A DNA stretch of 64,000 nt from Candidatus Albibeggiatoa sp. nov. NOAA (GCA_025800385.1 JAOXRS010000116.1:186001-250000), one strand, 5' to 3'; shown: positions 47,401 to 55,738, counted from the first letter of the stretch. Numbers and translations: made by a program. The notes: generated by a model from the letters alone, not told the origin.

Positions 47401-47667
47401 CGCTTCACTAATACGCTGTAATTTTTCTGATTTTGATAATTCTGGTCTTGGCTCTATAGTTTTTAATGATCGTATACGTCGGGTCTGTTTTGCTTGTGTT
47501 TCATCGGGTTCAAGGTCAAATGTCGTTTCTAAATTAATAATGACATGGGCGTATCCTTGATGATGAATTGTTTGAATCACATCAGGTTTAACCTGAGCAG
47601 CATATGAATATGGTATGTGAAATACTAATATTAAAAAAAATAAATACTTGAGTGTCTTTATATCCAC
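44431..47667 (-). CDS. secreted subtilisin-like serine protease (S8) with C-terminal adhesion-type domains
   Basis: 1078 residues. Signal peptide at 1-23 (LKYLFFLILVFHIPYSYAA), a propeptide to about 165, then the S8 domain with Asp183 (VAVLDSGID), His226 (YGHGTHVSG) and Ser391 (GTSMSSPMA). After it come a MAM/discoidin-like jelly-roll stretch with paired Cys (about 540-760), a choice-of-anchor D domain (FGRVEVGSS, then TFTIANEGQADLTL), a Calx-beta domain (TVSRLTSDGEITVTLS) with Asp-rich calcium loops, an acidic linker (EEEEEDSPGPPPPEPD) and a Cys-rich module ending in FAGWRGDSDC. That last module is of the same type as two copies in the giant mosaic protein. Active site is complete, so an extracellular protease is expected. 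Confidence 0.9.
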   Translation of the reverse strand: MDIKTLKYLFFLILVFHIPYSYAAQVKPDVIQTIHHQGYAHVIINLETTFDLEPDETQAKQTRRIRSLKTIEPRPELSKSEKLQRISEAVAVVQGEVLIALAHLDDNQFKLSTQYDYIAALVADIDKEALAILQQHPKVGVIQLSPKGQASLTTSIPLINADDVHSLSPTSYTGDGISVAVLDSGIDTDHSDFSDGAIVDEKCFVNAGCPPSNTSESNSAEDNYGHGTHVSGIITSADGVAPNAKIVAVKVINGTGHFQLEDLMSGVDWIIANLDDISPEIRIINMSLGLSNRYGDASECDTAYPSYTETFNQLANELDVIPFASSGNNSETSEIDWPSCLSDVIAVGNSNSSDALHSSGNRGELVEIVAPGVNIVSTEMGGTTTADTGTSMSSPMAAGVAALMLEKDSSLSAALIKQRMVDNGVSITESPITYKRVDALASIQDETTQAILQLTQNSSAYLNAESYYLGTFNQDADVSKQFKLFNLGNNALVNTNFSLTGDTINLEDTFPTTVASNSSELFTLEFPSDTMGSYTGAINFDSNDPNNANFTTTIEWMICDGILPITDDFDDETGCWMRSLVDNPDDYFNLNYNSANFPFETEEMQLIAYKTYSSEDTVWFNASQVTDQGKPSAKADLTLPTFSTIGSENISINFDWYERNGSGDDDKVTVRWSEDGSNWQDIEDFDCQTSNSGWQPQSVTLPSGAEGKGTIYINFLFEADNENYNIDDDCFLANVDVTAASIPEIAIYGNGIEIENPDTSPSTDDGTDFGRVEVGSSLGMTFTIANEGQADLTLNSTPVTISGSNADQFSITTHPSTTIAANSTETFVITFTPTSNGEQSATMTIRSDDSDEGTYIILIEGEGSVDPALTLSITDTEFFEDDGSNAATGTVSRLTSDGEITVTLSTDNDKISVSPSSFTILDGEITSNSFAIHIVDDDDYTGNATVTLNAAATDYDGDSVSLTVIEDETEPTEEEEEDSPGPPPPEPDYVGVFIGSPNGRVVSEPAGIDCNRGEGSCTHVFPRIDPETGATTRITLTTIAPEGLYFAGWRGDSDCRDSKLYLNNTKRCLAYFYGIPKE

Positions 47668-47918
47668 AGTAATCTCTCCCTCAAACAGAACGGATTCTTG
47701 GACATTAGTATAGCTTTTTTGACAATACCTCGTTAGATATTTGACGTTAGGGGTTGTTTCAATAGGAAAAGAGGCAAATGCTGGGAATTCAGCAGGTTTA
47801 GATAAGTGATATTAGATACAATTATTGAAAGTATAAGTCATTTACCGAAATTTTATCGTACATAAAAAAGCTGGTTACGGTACAATATTGCCCTTGTTTC
47901 TTGCTGATATAACGCACT

Positions 47919-48791
47919 ATGTTTAAGAGTATTGGGCTGATTGCAAAACGGGGCGATCCTCGAGTAAAAACGGCTTTGGAAAATTTAGTCGTTATTTTAA
48001 AAAATTATGATGTTGATATTACCATTGATGCGCCCAGCTCTCGTTTATTAGCACATCACAATATTAGCGTTGCAGCCAATACCGAAGCTTTGGGCATTCG
48101 TTGTGATTTAGTGATTGCGATCGGCGGTGATGGTACATTATTACAAGCCGCTCGCTTACTGGCCAAGCATGATGTGTGTTTGTTAGGTGTGAATTTAGGT
48201 CGTTTAGGCTTTTTGACTGATATTAATCCTTCTGAGATGGAAACTTATTTAAATGAAATTCTGCTCGAAGGCCAGTTTATTGAAGAAGACCGTTTCTTAA
48301 TTTATGCTGAAGTATATCGTGATGGTCATTGCTTATCACATTGCAATGCTTTGAATGATATGGTGATTCACCGTTGGAATATGTCCCATATGTTGTCTTT
48401 TGAAACCACGGTCAACGGGCATTTTGTCAATCAACAGCGTGCAGATGGTATTGTTGTATCCACCCCAACAGGTTCAACCGCTTATTCACTTTCCGCTGGC
48501 GGGCCTATCGTTCATCCTTCTTTAAATGCCTTGGTTTTAGTCACCATTTGCCCTCATACATTAAGCAGCCGTCCAATTGTTATTGATGGTGATAGTTGTG
48601 TGCATGTCACGATTACACAGGATCAATCAGGTCAAGCGCAACTCAATGCAGACGGAGTATTGTGTCAGGAATTGATTCCCGGTGACCGTGTTGTGATTGA
48701 AAAACGCCAACATATTCGCTTGATTCACCCTCAAGGGCACGATCATTATTTAACATTGCGGGCTAAGTTAGATTGGGGTAAAGGGGTTTAA
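47919..48791 (+). CDS. nadK: NAD kinase
   Basis: 290 residues, the normal length. The diagnostic GGDGT motif (VIAIGGDGTLLQAARL) and the NE/D motif (ALNDMVIHR) are present, as is the glycine-rich STPTGSTAYSLSAGGP loop. The enzyme phosphorylates NAD to NADP in the cytoplasm. There is no clear ribosome-binding site before the ATG, but the N-terminus MFKSIGLIAKRGDPRV is family-like. It stands alone and is followed by a convergent terminator. Confidence 0.96.
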   Translation: MFKSIGLIAKRGDPRVKTALENLVVILKNYDVDITIDAPSSRLLAHHNISVAANTEALGIRCDLVIAIGGDGTLLQAARLLAKHDVCLLGVNLGRLGFLTDINPSEMETYLNEILLEGQFIEEDRFLIYAEVYRDGHCLSHCNALNDMVIHRWNMSHMLSFETTVNGHFVNQQRADGIVVSTPTGSTAYSLSAGGPIVHPSLNALVLVTICPHTLSSRPIVIDGDSCVHVTITQDQSGQAQLNADGVLCQELIPGDRVVIEKRQHIRLIHPQGHDHYLTLRAKLDWGKGV

Positions 48792-48894
48792 GTTGTTGTA
48801 AGTGAAAAGGGCTTGTTTAACTCAGCATTTTGAATCAGTGCTTACACTGAAGTTCATCGATTTTAGACAATCATCCAGCTTATACACAATAAAA

Positions 48895-48926
48895 AATAGG
48901 CTGGATAGAGCATTATCCAACCTATT
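48895..48926. terminator. bidirectional terminator between nadK and spondin genes
   Basis: AATAGGCTGGATA (48895-48907) pairs with TATCCAACCTATT (48914-48926) over 13 positions with one mismatch and a six-base loop, preceded by an A run (the minus-strand T tract). Confidence 0.75.
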
Positions 48927-49016
48927 CATCTACTCACACCACAATTATAATCAATGCAGTATGGGGAGGCATGAGTTGCAACTGTCGTAATGTCGCAACT
49001 ATTCTCACTACACTAA

Positions 49017-50129
49017 TTATTCTCCTACTGTAAATGGATGCTGCATAATATTAGAATGTAACGTCCACACATCATCAATATACTGTGCATAGAAAGTGAG
49101 CAACATATAATCGCCATCTAGTCCTTCAGGTAATACCGCATCAAAAACTGTATGTTGACGCTGTTCAGGACTCACTTCTAATTTAAACGGTTGCTGCGTT
49201 GTGGATAAGTCGCCACTGGTGGTTGCAAATAATAGCGTACCATCTGGCATTCTTAACGCTGCCCATAAATCTGTCATTTGTTCGCGTACCGTTGTTGGCT
49301 CTTCTACTTCGACTAAGAACCGATCACCTGCTTTATAATGACTTTGTACATCGGTGAATTTCACTTTTGTGCCTGTGTCTTCAGGTTCACCTTTATCCAT
49401 ATCTTCCAAGCGAGTGATTTTAATCATGGTCACAGGGTTTAAAAACCGATGTGATTGATCTAAAACCGATGTTGCTAAACCATCATCACGCGTCACCACA
49501 CCCGTATGTGCTGTCACCATATCTGATAAATCATTGCGCTCAGCGTTGAACCCTTCGCCACCATCTGCAGGCCCAGGGATTGTGCCTTGTGCTTCTGTAT
49601 TCAGCTCTGTACCCGCGTCATAAGCAATTGTGCGCATGGTCATACTATCGCCAACTTCCAAGCCCGCCAATGATTTTGCATTTAAACTGGTAAACGCGTC
49701 ATTGGTATTAACCAACATGGTTGTCACACTTAAATATGGATAGACTTTATGTCCATCATCGCCATGGTGTGCACGTGTATGCTTATCATCAGCATCGAAC
49801 TCTAACACCATGCTTGCCGTACCCCCCGGTGCAATCGGGGCTTCACCTGCATGAGTATGATAAATATGGTCACCCGTTGCTTCAGCTAAAAAGGCATTTG
49901 CATCACCACCCTCTGCTAGTCTTTCTAAACCTAATGTTGCAGGTTGGCCAATTTCCATTGTATGGTAGCCTTCACCATGTAATACAATCGCAAGCGGCGA
50001 AAGTGGCTGATTAGCTGTAAGGTTCGTAACACTGATTTCATAACGGGCTGTCTGCGCATAAGTTAAAGGAGCTGCAATTAAGCCAAATGCAAGTAAACTG
50101 CTGTAAGTTGCGGTTCTTAATGTGTTCAT
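49017..50129 (-). CDS. secreted spondin-domain protein, long form
   Basis: 370 residues with a signal peptide (to about residue 25, PLTYAQ). The spondin_N-type region begins ARYEISVTNLTANQPLSPLAI and carries SVTTMLVNTNDAFTSLNA and the acid-rich YDAGTELNTEA segment; it ends near FLNPVTMIKITRL. The shorter neighbour has the same blocks. A C-terminal domain of about 115 residues (VKFTDVQSHYKAGDRFLVEV onward) follows, beta-rich and unassigned. Bacterial spondin_N proteins are periplasmic or extracellular and poorly characterised. The gene lies 18 bp behind the shorter paralogue and is divergent, via that gene, from an AraC regulator. Confidence 0.85.
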   Translation of the reverse strand: MNTLRTATYSSLLAFGLIAAPLTYAQTARYEISVTNLTANQPLSPLAIVLHGEGYHTMEIGQPATLGLERLAEGGDANAFLAEATGDHIYHTHAGEAPIAPGGTASMVLEFDADDKHTRAHHGDDGHKVYPYLSVTTMLVNTNDAFTSLNAKSLAGLEVGDSMTMRTIAYDAGTELNTEAQGTIPGPADGGEGFNAERNDLSDMVTAHTGVVTRDDGLATSVLDQSHRFLNPVTMIKITRLEDMDKGEPEDTGTKVKFTDVQSHYKAGDRFLVEVEEPTTVREQMTDLWAALRMPDGTLLFATTSGDLSTTQQPFKLEVSPEQRQHTVFDAVLPEGLDGDYMLLTFYAQYIDDVWTLHSNIMQHPFTVGE

Positions 50130-50147
50130 GTTACTGTTTCTCCTATC

Positions 50148-50861
50148 TTATTTAACAGTAACAGTGACGCGTGCAACAGGGTTTAACCAGCGATGTACAC
50201 GACTATCAAGATCGCTCATACCGCCTGTTTCATCTGTATCGCCTAAAGTGTTACGGTGAATATGTACTGTATTATTGGTTTCTTCATCGGTCACACCTGT
50301 CGCACCTGTGCCTGTTCCTGGTAAATCTGCTGCAGGCATACCCAACATACCTACTTGGCCACCGTCCGCATTTTTGACTTCGTTATTCGCTTCAGTGCCC
50401 GCATCATAAGCATTAACGTTATATGTATACGTGCCTGCTTCTTCTGGGATATGGATTTTATTCAAGCCAATAAATGCATCATTACTAGGTAAAATCATAG
50501 ATAAAACAGATAAGTACATATGCTGTGGGTTTCCATCCGTATTAAGCATCGCTGTTGTGGTTGCTCCCGGTGCTAATAAACCTTCAGCTGGATTTGTCAC
50601 AGTATCTGCGTCCTCGCCATTGACCATACCGACTAAACCTGTCAAATCACCGCCCTCTGCCATGGCTTGTAATTCTGCTGATGCGGTTTGCCCTGCTTGA
50701 AAATAATGGATTTGTTCCCCGTGTGCTGTCACTAAAAGAGGTGTAAAATAATTACCGTACGTTAAATTAGTAATAGAAACTGACCATTCTGCTGCATGGC
50801 TCACATTCATCATTGCGACTGATAATACGCTGGCTTTAAGTAAAGTGTGACCGAATTTCAT
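50148..50861 (-). CDS. secreted spondin-domain protein, short form
   Basis: 237 residues with a clear signal peptide ending SHAAE. Spondin_N blocks: WSVSITNLTYGNYFTPLLVT, LSVLSMILPSNDAFIGLNK, NAYDAGTEANNEV, and a final WLNPVARVTVTVK. It is essentially a single domain. It is the first gene of a two-gene operon with the longer paralogue and has a GGAGT-type ribosome-binding site. It faces a divergent AraC-family regulator across a 225-bp spacer with direct repeats, which suggests control by that protein. Function unknown; adhesion, matrix or redox-lipid roles are only guesses. Confidence 0.85.
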   Translation of the reverse strand: MKFGHTLLKASVLSVAMMNVSHAAEWSVSITNLTYGNYFTPLLVTAHGEQIHYFQAGQTASAELQAMAEGGDLTGLVGMVNGEDADTVTNPAEGLLAPGATTTAMLNTDGNPQHMYLSVLSMILPSNDAFIGLNKIHIPEEAGTYTYNVNAYDAGTEANNEVKNADGGQVGMLGMPAADLPGTGTGATGVTDEETNNTVHIHRNTLGDTDETGGMSDLDSRVHRWLNPVARVTVTVK

Positions 50862-50938
50862 TGGAAATCACTCCTAAAAAATGTTTGTGCTGTTTTGTAG
50901 AGAAGTGAGTACATCATAGTTTTTTCTAACAACTTCGT

Positions 50939-50975
50939 TTTGTTCATTGGTTCAGATAAATTGTCCATTTGTTCA
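50939..50975. promoter_or_regulatory. direct repeats in the spondin / AraC divergent spacer (candidate operator)
   Basis: TTTGTTCA occurs at 50939-50946 and again at 50968-50975, 29 bp apart, each followed by an AAATTG (50959-50964 and 50981-50986). AraC-type regulators bind direct half-sites. TCCATT (50965-50970) and AATGGA (50998-51003) add an inverted pair. Confidence 0.35.
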
Positions 50976-51086
50976 CTTTTAAATTGTTTATGAAAATAAT
51001 GGATGTATGCTGAGCCATAAAATTTTGTGAAGCCTTGATATATAGGGATTGACAGCTTTTTCTAGCGGGCAATAAAGGAGAGTCAA

Positions 51087-52073
51087 GTGGACATCTTAAG
51101 TGATATTTTAGATACATTACGTTTATCAGGTAGCTTATTCTTTCGTTCTGAACTCGAACCCCCTTGGGGCATTGATGTACCCGTAGAGGGTAAAAAAGCC
51201 ATCTTACATATTATCGCTGATGGACATTGCTGCTTAAAATTGGATCAAGATGCTGAGCCAATCCCTTTGAGCCGTGGAGATTTGGTGCTGGTCACACAGG
51301 CACAGTCTCATCAGCATAAATTGTTTGATGCGGTTGATTCGCCTTATCACAAAGACCGTCAAGGCATCGTATGCGGCACAGATCAATGTGAAATTGTAGA
51401 AGGGCCTGCGGATTTATTATCTGAGTCTGCAGCATCAACTCGTTTGCAACCTGCGTTAACTGATAAAACAGTATTAATTTGTGGCTATTTTGATTTTGAT
51501 GAGGAAATTCTGCACCCGTTATTTCATTCACTCCCACCCAAAATGAATGTTAAAACTACACAGGAAGTTAATTTACGTTGGTTAGACAATACGATTCATT
51601 TAATTCGTGATGAGGCTTTTTCTGAACGTCCCGGTGCAGACGCGATTGCGAATCGGATGTCAGAGATTTTATTTATCAAAGCATTACGGATTTATGTGGA
51701 AGAAAATTTAGAATCATTACGTGGTATTTCTGCGTTGCATGATCGTTACCTCAGTCGTGCATTGAATATTATTCACAGCCGATTCCACGAGGTATTGAAT
51801 GTGCAAGAATTGGCTTCTGAAGCAGGTTTATCACGTACCGCTTTTTCTCAGCGTTTTACAAAATTAATGGGTATGTCGACTTCTCAATATATTACCCATT
51901 GGCGATTACAAAAAGCCAAGCAAATGTTATTGCAAGAGCAACATAATATTTTAGATATTGCGGTACAAATTGGTTATCAAACCGAAGCGGCATTTAATAA
52001 GGTATTTAAGCGGCATTTTGGGATTACACCGGGAGCTTACCGACGTAAACATTATTTATTACATGCACTTTAA
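51087..52073 (+). CDS. AraC-family transcriptional regulator (cupin_6 type)
   Basis: 328 residues, starting with GTG at 51087 (AAGGAG seven bases upstream). The N-terminal ~190 residues form a cupin-like sensor (VPVEGKKAILHIIADGHCCL, then LSRGDLVLVTQ) of the type found in AraC/cupin_6 regulators. The C-terminal AraC domain has two helix-turn-helix motifs (VQELASEAGLSRTAFSQRF and IAVQIGYQTEAAFNKVFKR). It is divergent from the spondin genes, 225 bp away, and is the obvious candidate for their regulation. The inducer is unknown. Confidence 0.9.
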   Translation: MDILSDILDTLRLSGSLFFRSELEPPWGIDVPVEGKKAILHIIADGHCCLKLDQDAEPIPLSRGDLVLVTQAQSHQHKLFDAVDSPYHKDRQGIVCGTDQCEIVEGPADLLSESAASTRLQPALTDKTVLICGYFDFDEEILHPLFHSLPPKMNVKTTQEVNLRWLDNTIHLIRDEAFSERPGADAIANRMSEILFIKALRIYVEENLESLRGISALHDRYLSRALNIIHSRFHEVLNVQELASEAGLSRTAFSQRFTKLMGMSTSQYITHWRLQKAKQMLLQEQHNILDIAVQIGYQTEAAFNKVFKRHFGITPGAYRRKHYLLHAL

Positions 52074-52187
52074 TTAAATTGGTTGATGTGGAGTGACGCT
52101 TTTAATCGGCTATAAGTTATTGGAAAATCTTGGCAACAAACGATGACTTAAAATACGCGCTTCACATCAAATTTTTGAGAAAAAAGC

Positions 52188-52592
52188 TTATCTCACCACA
52201 CCTTCTTTAAATTGTGGTAAATCATCATGAATCTGATCCCATTCTGCTTTTGAATCAACAAAAATGTGAAAGCTAGGGTCTTGTGTAGGGACATCGTCCA
52301 GAATACCTAAGCGCAGTGCGTAAGTTTCGGAGTCATGTTTTTTGGAAAATAAGCTTGATCCACAGTTGCTGCAAAAGCCGAGTTCTGTATCTTCTGTTTT
52401 CCAGTAGTAACTGACATGTTCTTCACCTTCTAAGAATTTCAAATGGTCAAAGAACACAATACCTGCTGTAGAAAAAGCTGAACCTGTAAATTTTCGGCAT
52501 TCGGAACAATGACAATGCCCCATTGCAAGAAAGCTATCAGGCACTTGAATTTTTACTTTGCCACAGAGGCATGAGCCTGTTAATGTTTTCAT
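52188..52592 (-). CDS. GFA / CENP-V family zinc protein
   Basis: 134 residues from the ATG at 52592, chosen for its GGAGGG ribosome-binding site; the 21-codon extension upstream is not needed. The zinc motifs are GSCLCG (about 7-12), HCHCSECRK (27-35) and the later CSNCGSS, the pattern of glutathione-dependent formaldehyde-activating enzyme-like proteins. These bind two zinc ions; few members have been shown to act on S-hydroxymethylglutathione and most are of unknown function. Monocistronic and oriented against the AraC gene. Confidence 0.88.
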   Translation of the reverse strand: MKTLTGSCLCGKVKIQVPDSFLAMGHCHCSECRKFTGSAFSTAGIVFFDHLKFLEGEEHVSYYWKTEDTELGFCSNCGSSLFSKKHDSETYALRLGILDDVPTQDPSFHIFVDSKAEWDQIHDDLPQFKEGVVR

Positions 52593-52767
52593 TATAAAAC
52601 CCTCCGGATTATAGATAGATGCTCTTGTCAATATTATAGTAGATTCCTTATTCAAAAAACGAGGACTGCCAGTCCTAACATGTAAATGAAATGGGTTATA
52701 AATCTCTCCTGTCTAACTTAAAGTTAATGTCATATAATTTTAAAACGCTTTCAGGAAAGGGATTGCC

Positions 52768-53523
52768 ATGTCTGCCACCACTTTTTCCCTCAAAAATAAT
52801 CGACTTAGTTTAATTCATGCTGATTGGTTTGAGCATTTCGATGTTAATGATATGCAGGTTTTGCAAGACTGTAGCGAACAGTATTTAACTTTATTGGCAC
52901 AGCGGAATCAGGATAATCGCGCGGATTTATTGGCGATTGGTGAAACATTAGCGCAATGGTTGAATCAATCGGGTTGGCTGGAACGGCTGTGGGATGATGT
53001 CGCAGAAAAAGTATGGAATGCGGTATTTCAAGTCCCCTCGCGTCCGAATGATAGTGAATCGATTTTTTTAAATGCCCCTTGGGAGTTGTTGGCGTGGGAA
53101 GGGCAGCATTTGGCCTTGGATGATTTCACTTGGTTTAATCCTATGCGACGGATTGGTGAGGCGAAAAAGACGTTGAAGCCCTCACCGTATCGATTGAATT
53201 TAATGTTTATGGCGGCTGCCTCTGAGCAAGTCAGTAGTTTGTCGTATGAAGCCGAAGAGTTAGCAATTTTGGATGCGACCCAGTCCCGTGATTTGGATTT
53301 AACTGTGGAAGAGACGGGCATGTTGAGCGAGTTGGCGGATGAAGTATCGCGTTATCAACCTGATGTGGTGCATATTTCTTGTCATGGTGGATTTGGTGAG
53401 CAGGGCAATCCTGTGTTGTTATTGGAAAATGAAGAGGGGCATCAGCAAACGGCTAATTTCCGCGATTGGCATACGCAATCCAGTTTAACCAATGTTGAAA
53501 AAGGGGTAGCACCAGTAACTTAA
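52768..53523 (+). pseudogene. CHAT-domain protease remnant (5' part of a broken CHAT-TPR gene)
   Basis: 251 codons. Residues 1-100 are helical; a CHAT (caspase-like) domain starts near LNLMFMAAASEQ and includes the catalytic His206 in VVHISCHGGFGEQGNPVLLL. The frame ends two codons into the mobile element at 53520. The second half of the CHAT domain with the catalytic Cys, and any central NTPase, are missing. The matching 3' remnant lies on the other side of the element. Intact relatives join CHAT to TPR repeats and belong to conflict or signalling systems. It is unlikely to be a working protease. Confidence 0.8.
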
Positions 53524-53618
53524 AATCTACACTAATCTATCCTTTTGTGTATTAATACTGGTAAAAGTATGGATTAACTGTGAAAATAGAAACTATCAAT
53601 CCAATAAAATAGAAAACA

Positions 53619-54713
53619 ATGCTATTAGCCCATAAAGTTGAATTGAGACCAACAAAAGAACAGGCTATCTATTTAGATAAAGCTTGTGGTTCGCGTCGTC
53701 ATTGTTACAACCAACTATTAGCTTATTTTAAAGAAAACAAATGGTCTAAATCAGCTGCCTACCAATATTATATCAAAGTCATTCGCAAAAAATTTGACTG
53801 GTATACAGAAGTTTCTAGTCGCGTGACTCGCAACGCTATTGATGATTTAGATAACGCCTTTAAGCATTTTTTTAGACGAGTTAAACTCAATCAAAAAGCA
53901 GGGTTTCCACAGTTTAAAAAGAAAGATGTCAATGATTCTTTTGCACTTCGAGAAAAAGCTAAGTTTGGTGTTGACGAGCGTTTATTGCGAATAGAGAAAC
54001 TCAAAACTAAAATAAAAATGCGCCAAAAACTACGTTTTAATGGCATTGCTAAACAAGTCACGATTAGTAAAAAAGCAGGGAAATATTTTGCATCTATTCT
54101 AGTTGAGACACAAGAGTATAACCCTAAAGATGTTGAGCGTGAATCTAGTGTTGGTGTGGATTTTGGGATTAAGAATTTAGCGACTTTAAGTACAGGTGTG
54201 GTTTTTCCAGCTAATCAGAAATTAAAGAAAAATTTAAATAAACTAAAGAAGTATCAACGCGTTTTGTCCCGAAAACAAAAAGGCAGTCAACGACGAGTGA
54301 AAGCCAAGCTCCGAGTCGCTAAATTACATTTTCGCATTAGCAATCAAAGACAAGCCGCGTTGCATGAATTAAGTGATTATTTGACCAGCCGTTTTGACCG
54401 CATTGTGATTGAAGATTTAAATGTTAAAGGTATGGTTAAGAATCATAAACTAGCTCGTAGCATTGTTGATGCAGGCTTTGGCTATTTACGACAACAGATA
54501 AAGTACAAAGCTGAACTACGCAATTGTGAACTGGTTATTGCTGATCGATTCTTTCCAAGCTCTAAAACCTGTTCCAAGTGCGGTCAAATTAAAACAGAGT
54601 TACGTTTAAGTGACAGAACTTATCATTGCAGTTGCGGTTTAGAAATTGACCGTGACCTCAATGCAGCTCTGAACTTAAACGCTTATGGTGTGGACACGTT
54701 ACAGCCCACCTAA
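53619..54713 (+). CDS. tnpB: TnpB RNA-guided nuclease (IS200/IS605 OrfB family)
   Basis: 364 residues, full-length. The RuvC-like catalytic residues are Asp181 (VGVDFGIKNLATLS), Glu265 (RIVIEDLNVKGM) and an Asp at 344/346 (EIDRDLNAALN). The zinc finger between the last two has Cys318, Cys321, Cys337 and Cys339. The N-terminus (MLLAHKVELRPTKEQ) is family-typical. TnpB uses an RNA from the 3' end of its own element to cut DNA and help the element persist. No TnpA transposase gene is present. All catalytic positions are kept, so activity is plausible. Confidence 0.93.
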   Translation: MLLAHKVELRPTKEQAIYLDKACGSRRHCYNQLLAYFKENKWSKSAAYQYYIKVIRKKFDWYTEVSSRVTRNAIDDLDNAFKHFFRRVKLNQKAGFPQFKKKDVNDSFALREKAKFGVDERLLRIEKLKTKIKMRQKLRFNGIAKQVTISKKAGKYFASILVETQEYNPKDVERESSVGVDFGIKNLATLSTGVVFPANQKLKKNLNKLKKYQRVLSRKQKGSQRRVKAKLRVAKLHFRISNQRQAALHELSDYLTSRFDRIVIEDLNVKGMVKNHKLARSIVDAGFGYLRQQIKYKAELRNCELVIADRFFPSSKTCSKCGQIKTELRLSDRTYHCSCGLEIDRDLNAALNLNAYGVDTLQPT

Positions 54714-54804
54714 ATGCACATAAGAGACTTGTAAGACAATACCTCAATTGCTAAGTTGATGACGATGTGAATAACTACCCTATCTAGATTAGTGTAGATT
54801 TTTA
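54714..54804 (+). ncRNA. possible omega-RNA / right-end segment of the TnpB element
   Basis: About 90 bp between tnpB and the right end of the element, the place where TnpB guide RNAs (omega-RNA) are encoded in known elements. A small TCAA-ttgctaag-TTGA hairpin is visible. If the RNA ends at the element border, the guide would begin with GTAACGG of the right flank. No independent evidence for transcription. Confidence 0.3.
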
Positions 54805-54809
54805 GTAAC

Positions 54810-55733
54810 GGTTTGGTATTAGAGCAGTTGTATGGTTTGTTGTCGCAGCAGGTGCAGACGTTATTGCAGTGGTCGCAGGATTTTGTGATGCCGTTGCCGA
54901 TTGAAGCATTGGAAAAAATACTAAGTGCAGAGGCGGTGCAGGGTTTATTTACTTTGGGTTTATGGGATGCGTGGCGAGATGAGGAGAGTATGCAGCCTGC
55001 GGCGATGTTAAATCGGTTGGCGCAGCGGTTGTGTGAGGATTTGGATGAAAATCAGGAACGAATGCTTGCACAAAAATTGTTATCACCATTGTGGGCAGTA
55101 TGGCAGCCAGTTGAGCAACGGTCTCTTCAAGCAGATTATCAGTTGATACGGTTGGCGGTGCGGGTGGTGAATACGGAAGTTTTGCAAGATGCGGCGGGCT
55201 ATGGTGTGCGTTGGGCACAGAATAATATCTCGTTTACTGAAGCCAAAGCATTGGGGTTGAAAAGTATTGAGTGTTTGGAAAAGGACAATATTGAGCCAGA
55301 TAATCGTTTATTGCGTTTTACCGCAGAGAGTTGCCAACGAGTTGGGGGACAAGGTGATATAGAGCAAGCATTTGAATTACATCAAAGACGTTTGAATATT
55401 TTACCTGAAGACAAAGAGTGGGAACGCGCAGTAGCGGCAGGTGGTCTTGCTGACATCTTACAATCCCGTGGGCAACTGGACGAGGCTTTGCGGATAAGAG
55501 AAACCGAACAATTGCCCGTCTATGAACGCCTTGGCGATGCACTCCAATATTTAATTGTTCAAGCAAAAATTGCAATGTTACTTATGGAATTTAAGCCACC
55601 ATATCGAAGCCGCCACCCTGAAGCCAATCAACTGCTGTGTGAAGCCCTGCACGCCGCACAACAAATGCGTATTCCCGAAGCGGAGCAAATTCAGCAGATT
55701 TTGCAACATTTTGACATGCAATGCACTGAATAA
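54810..55733 (+). pseudogene. TPR-containing remnant (3' part of the broken CHAT-TPR gene)
   Basis: About 307 codons open after the element; a TTG at 54813 is the first possible start but has no ribosome-binding site. The N-terminal part is helical (LYGLLSQQVQTLLQWSQDF). From about residue 140 there are TPR-like repeats (KALGLKSIECLEKDN, IEQAFELHQRRLNILPED, GQLDEALRIRETEQLPVYE). These match the C-terminal half expected of CHAT-TPR proteins. Removing the element and one GTAAC does not restore one frame: the CHAT frame would run GTA ACG GTT TGG TAT TAG. The TPR part may survive as a fragment only. Confidence 0.7.
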
Positions 55734-55738
55734 CATAT

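Larger units (their letters stand above)
53520..54804 (+). mobile_element. TnpB element with terminal inverted repeats and 5-bp target duplication
   Basis: The left end TTAAAATCTACACTAATCTA (53520-53539) and the reverse complement of the right end (54785-54804) agree at 19 of 20 positions. GTAAC directly flanks both ends (53515-53519 and 54805-54809). The 1285-bp unit carries a single tnpB gene and no tnpA. Long terminal repeats and a target duplication are not expected of IS200/IS605-family elements, which move as single strands. Confidence 0.7.

Noticed and set aside
48802-48990. 62-codon ORF after nadK
   Set aside because: It runs through the bidirectional terminator hairpin and has no ribosome-binding site or protein-like composition.
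52768-55733. CHAT, TnpB and TPR genes considered as a functional three-gene defence operon
   Set aside because: The TnpB gene is bounded by terminal repeats and a target duplication, and the CHAT and TPR parts are incomplete, so this is an insertion in a decaying gene.
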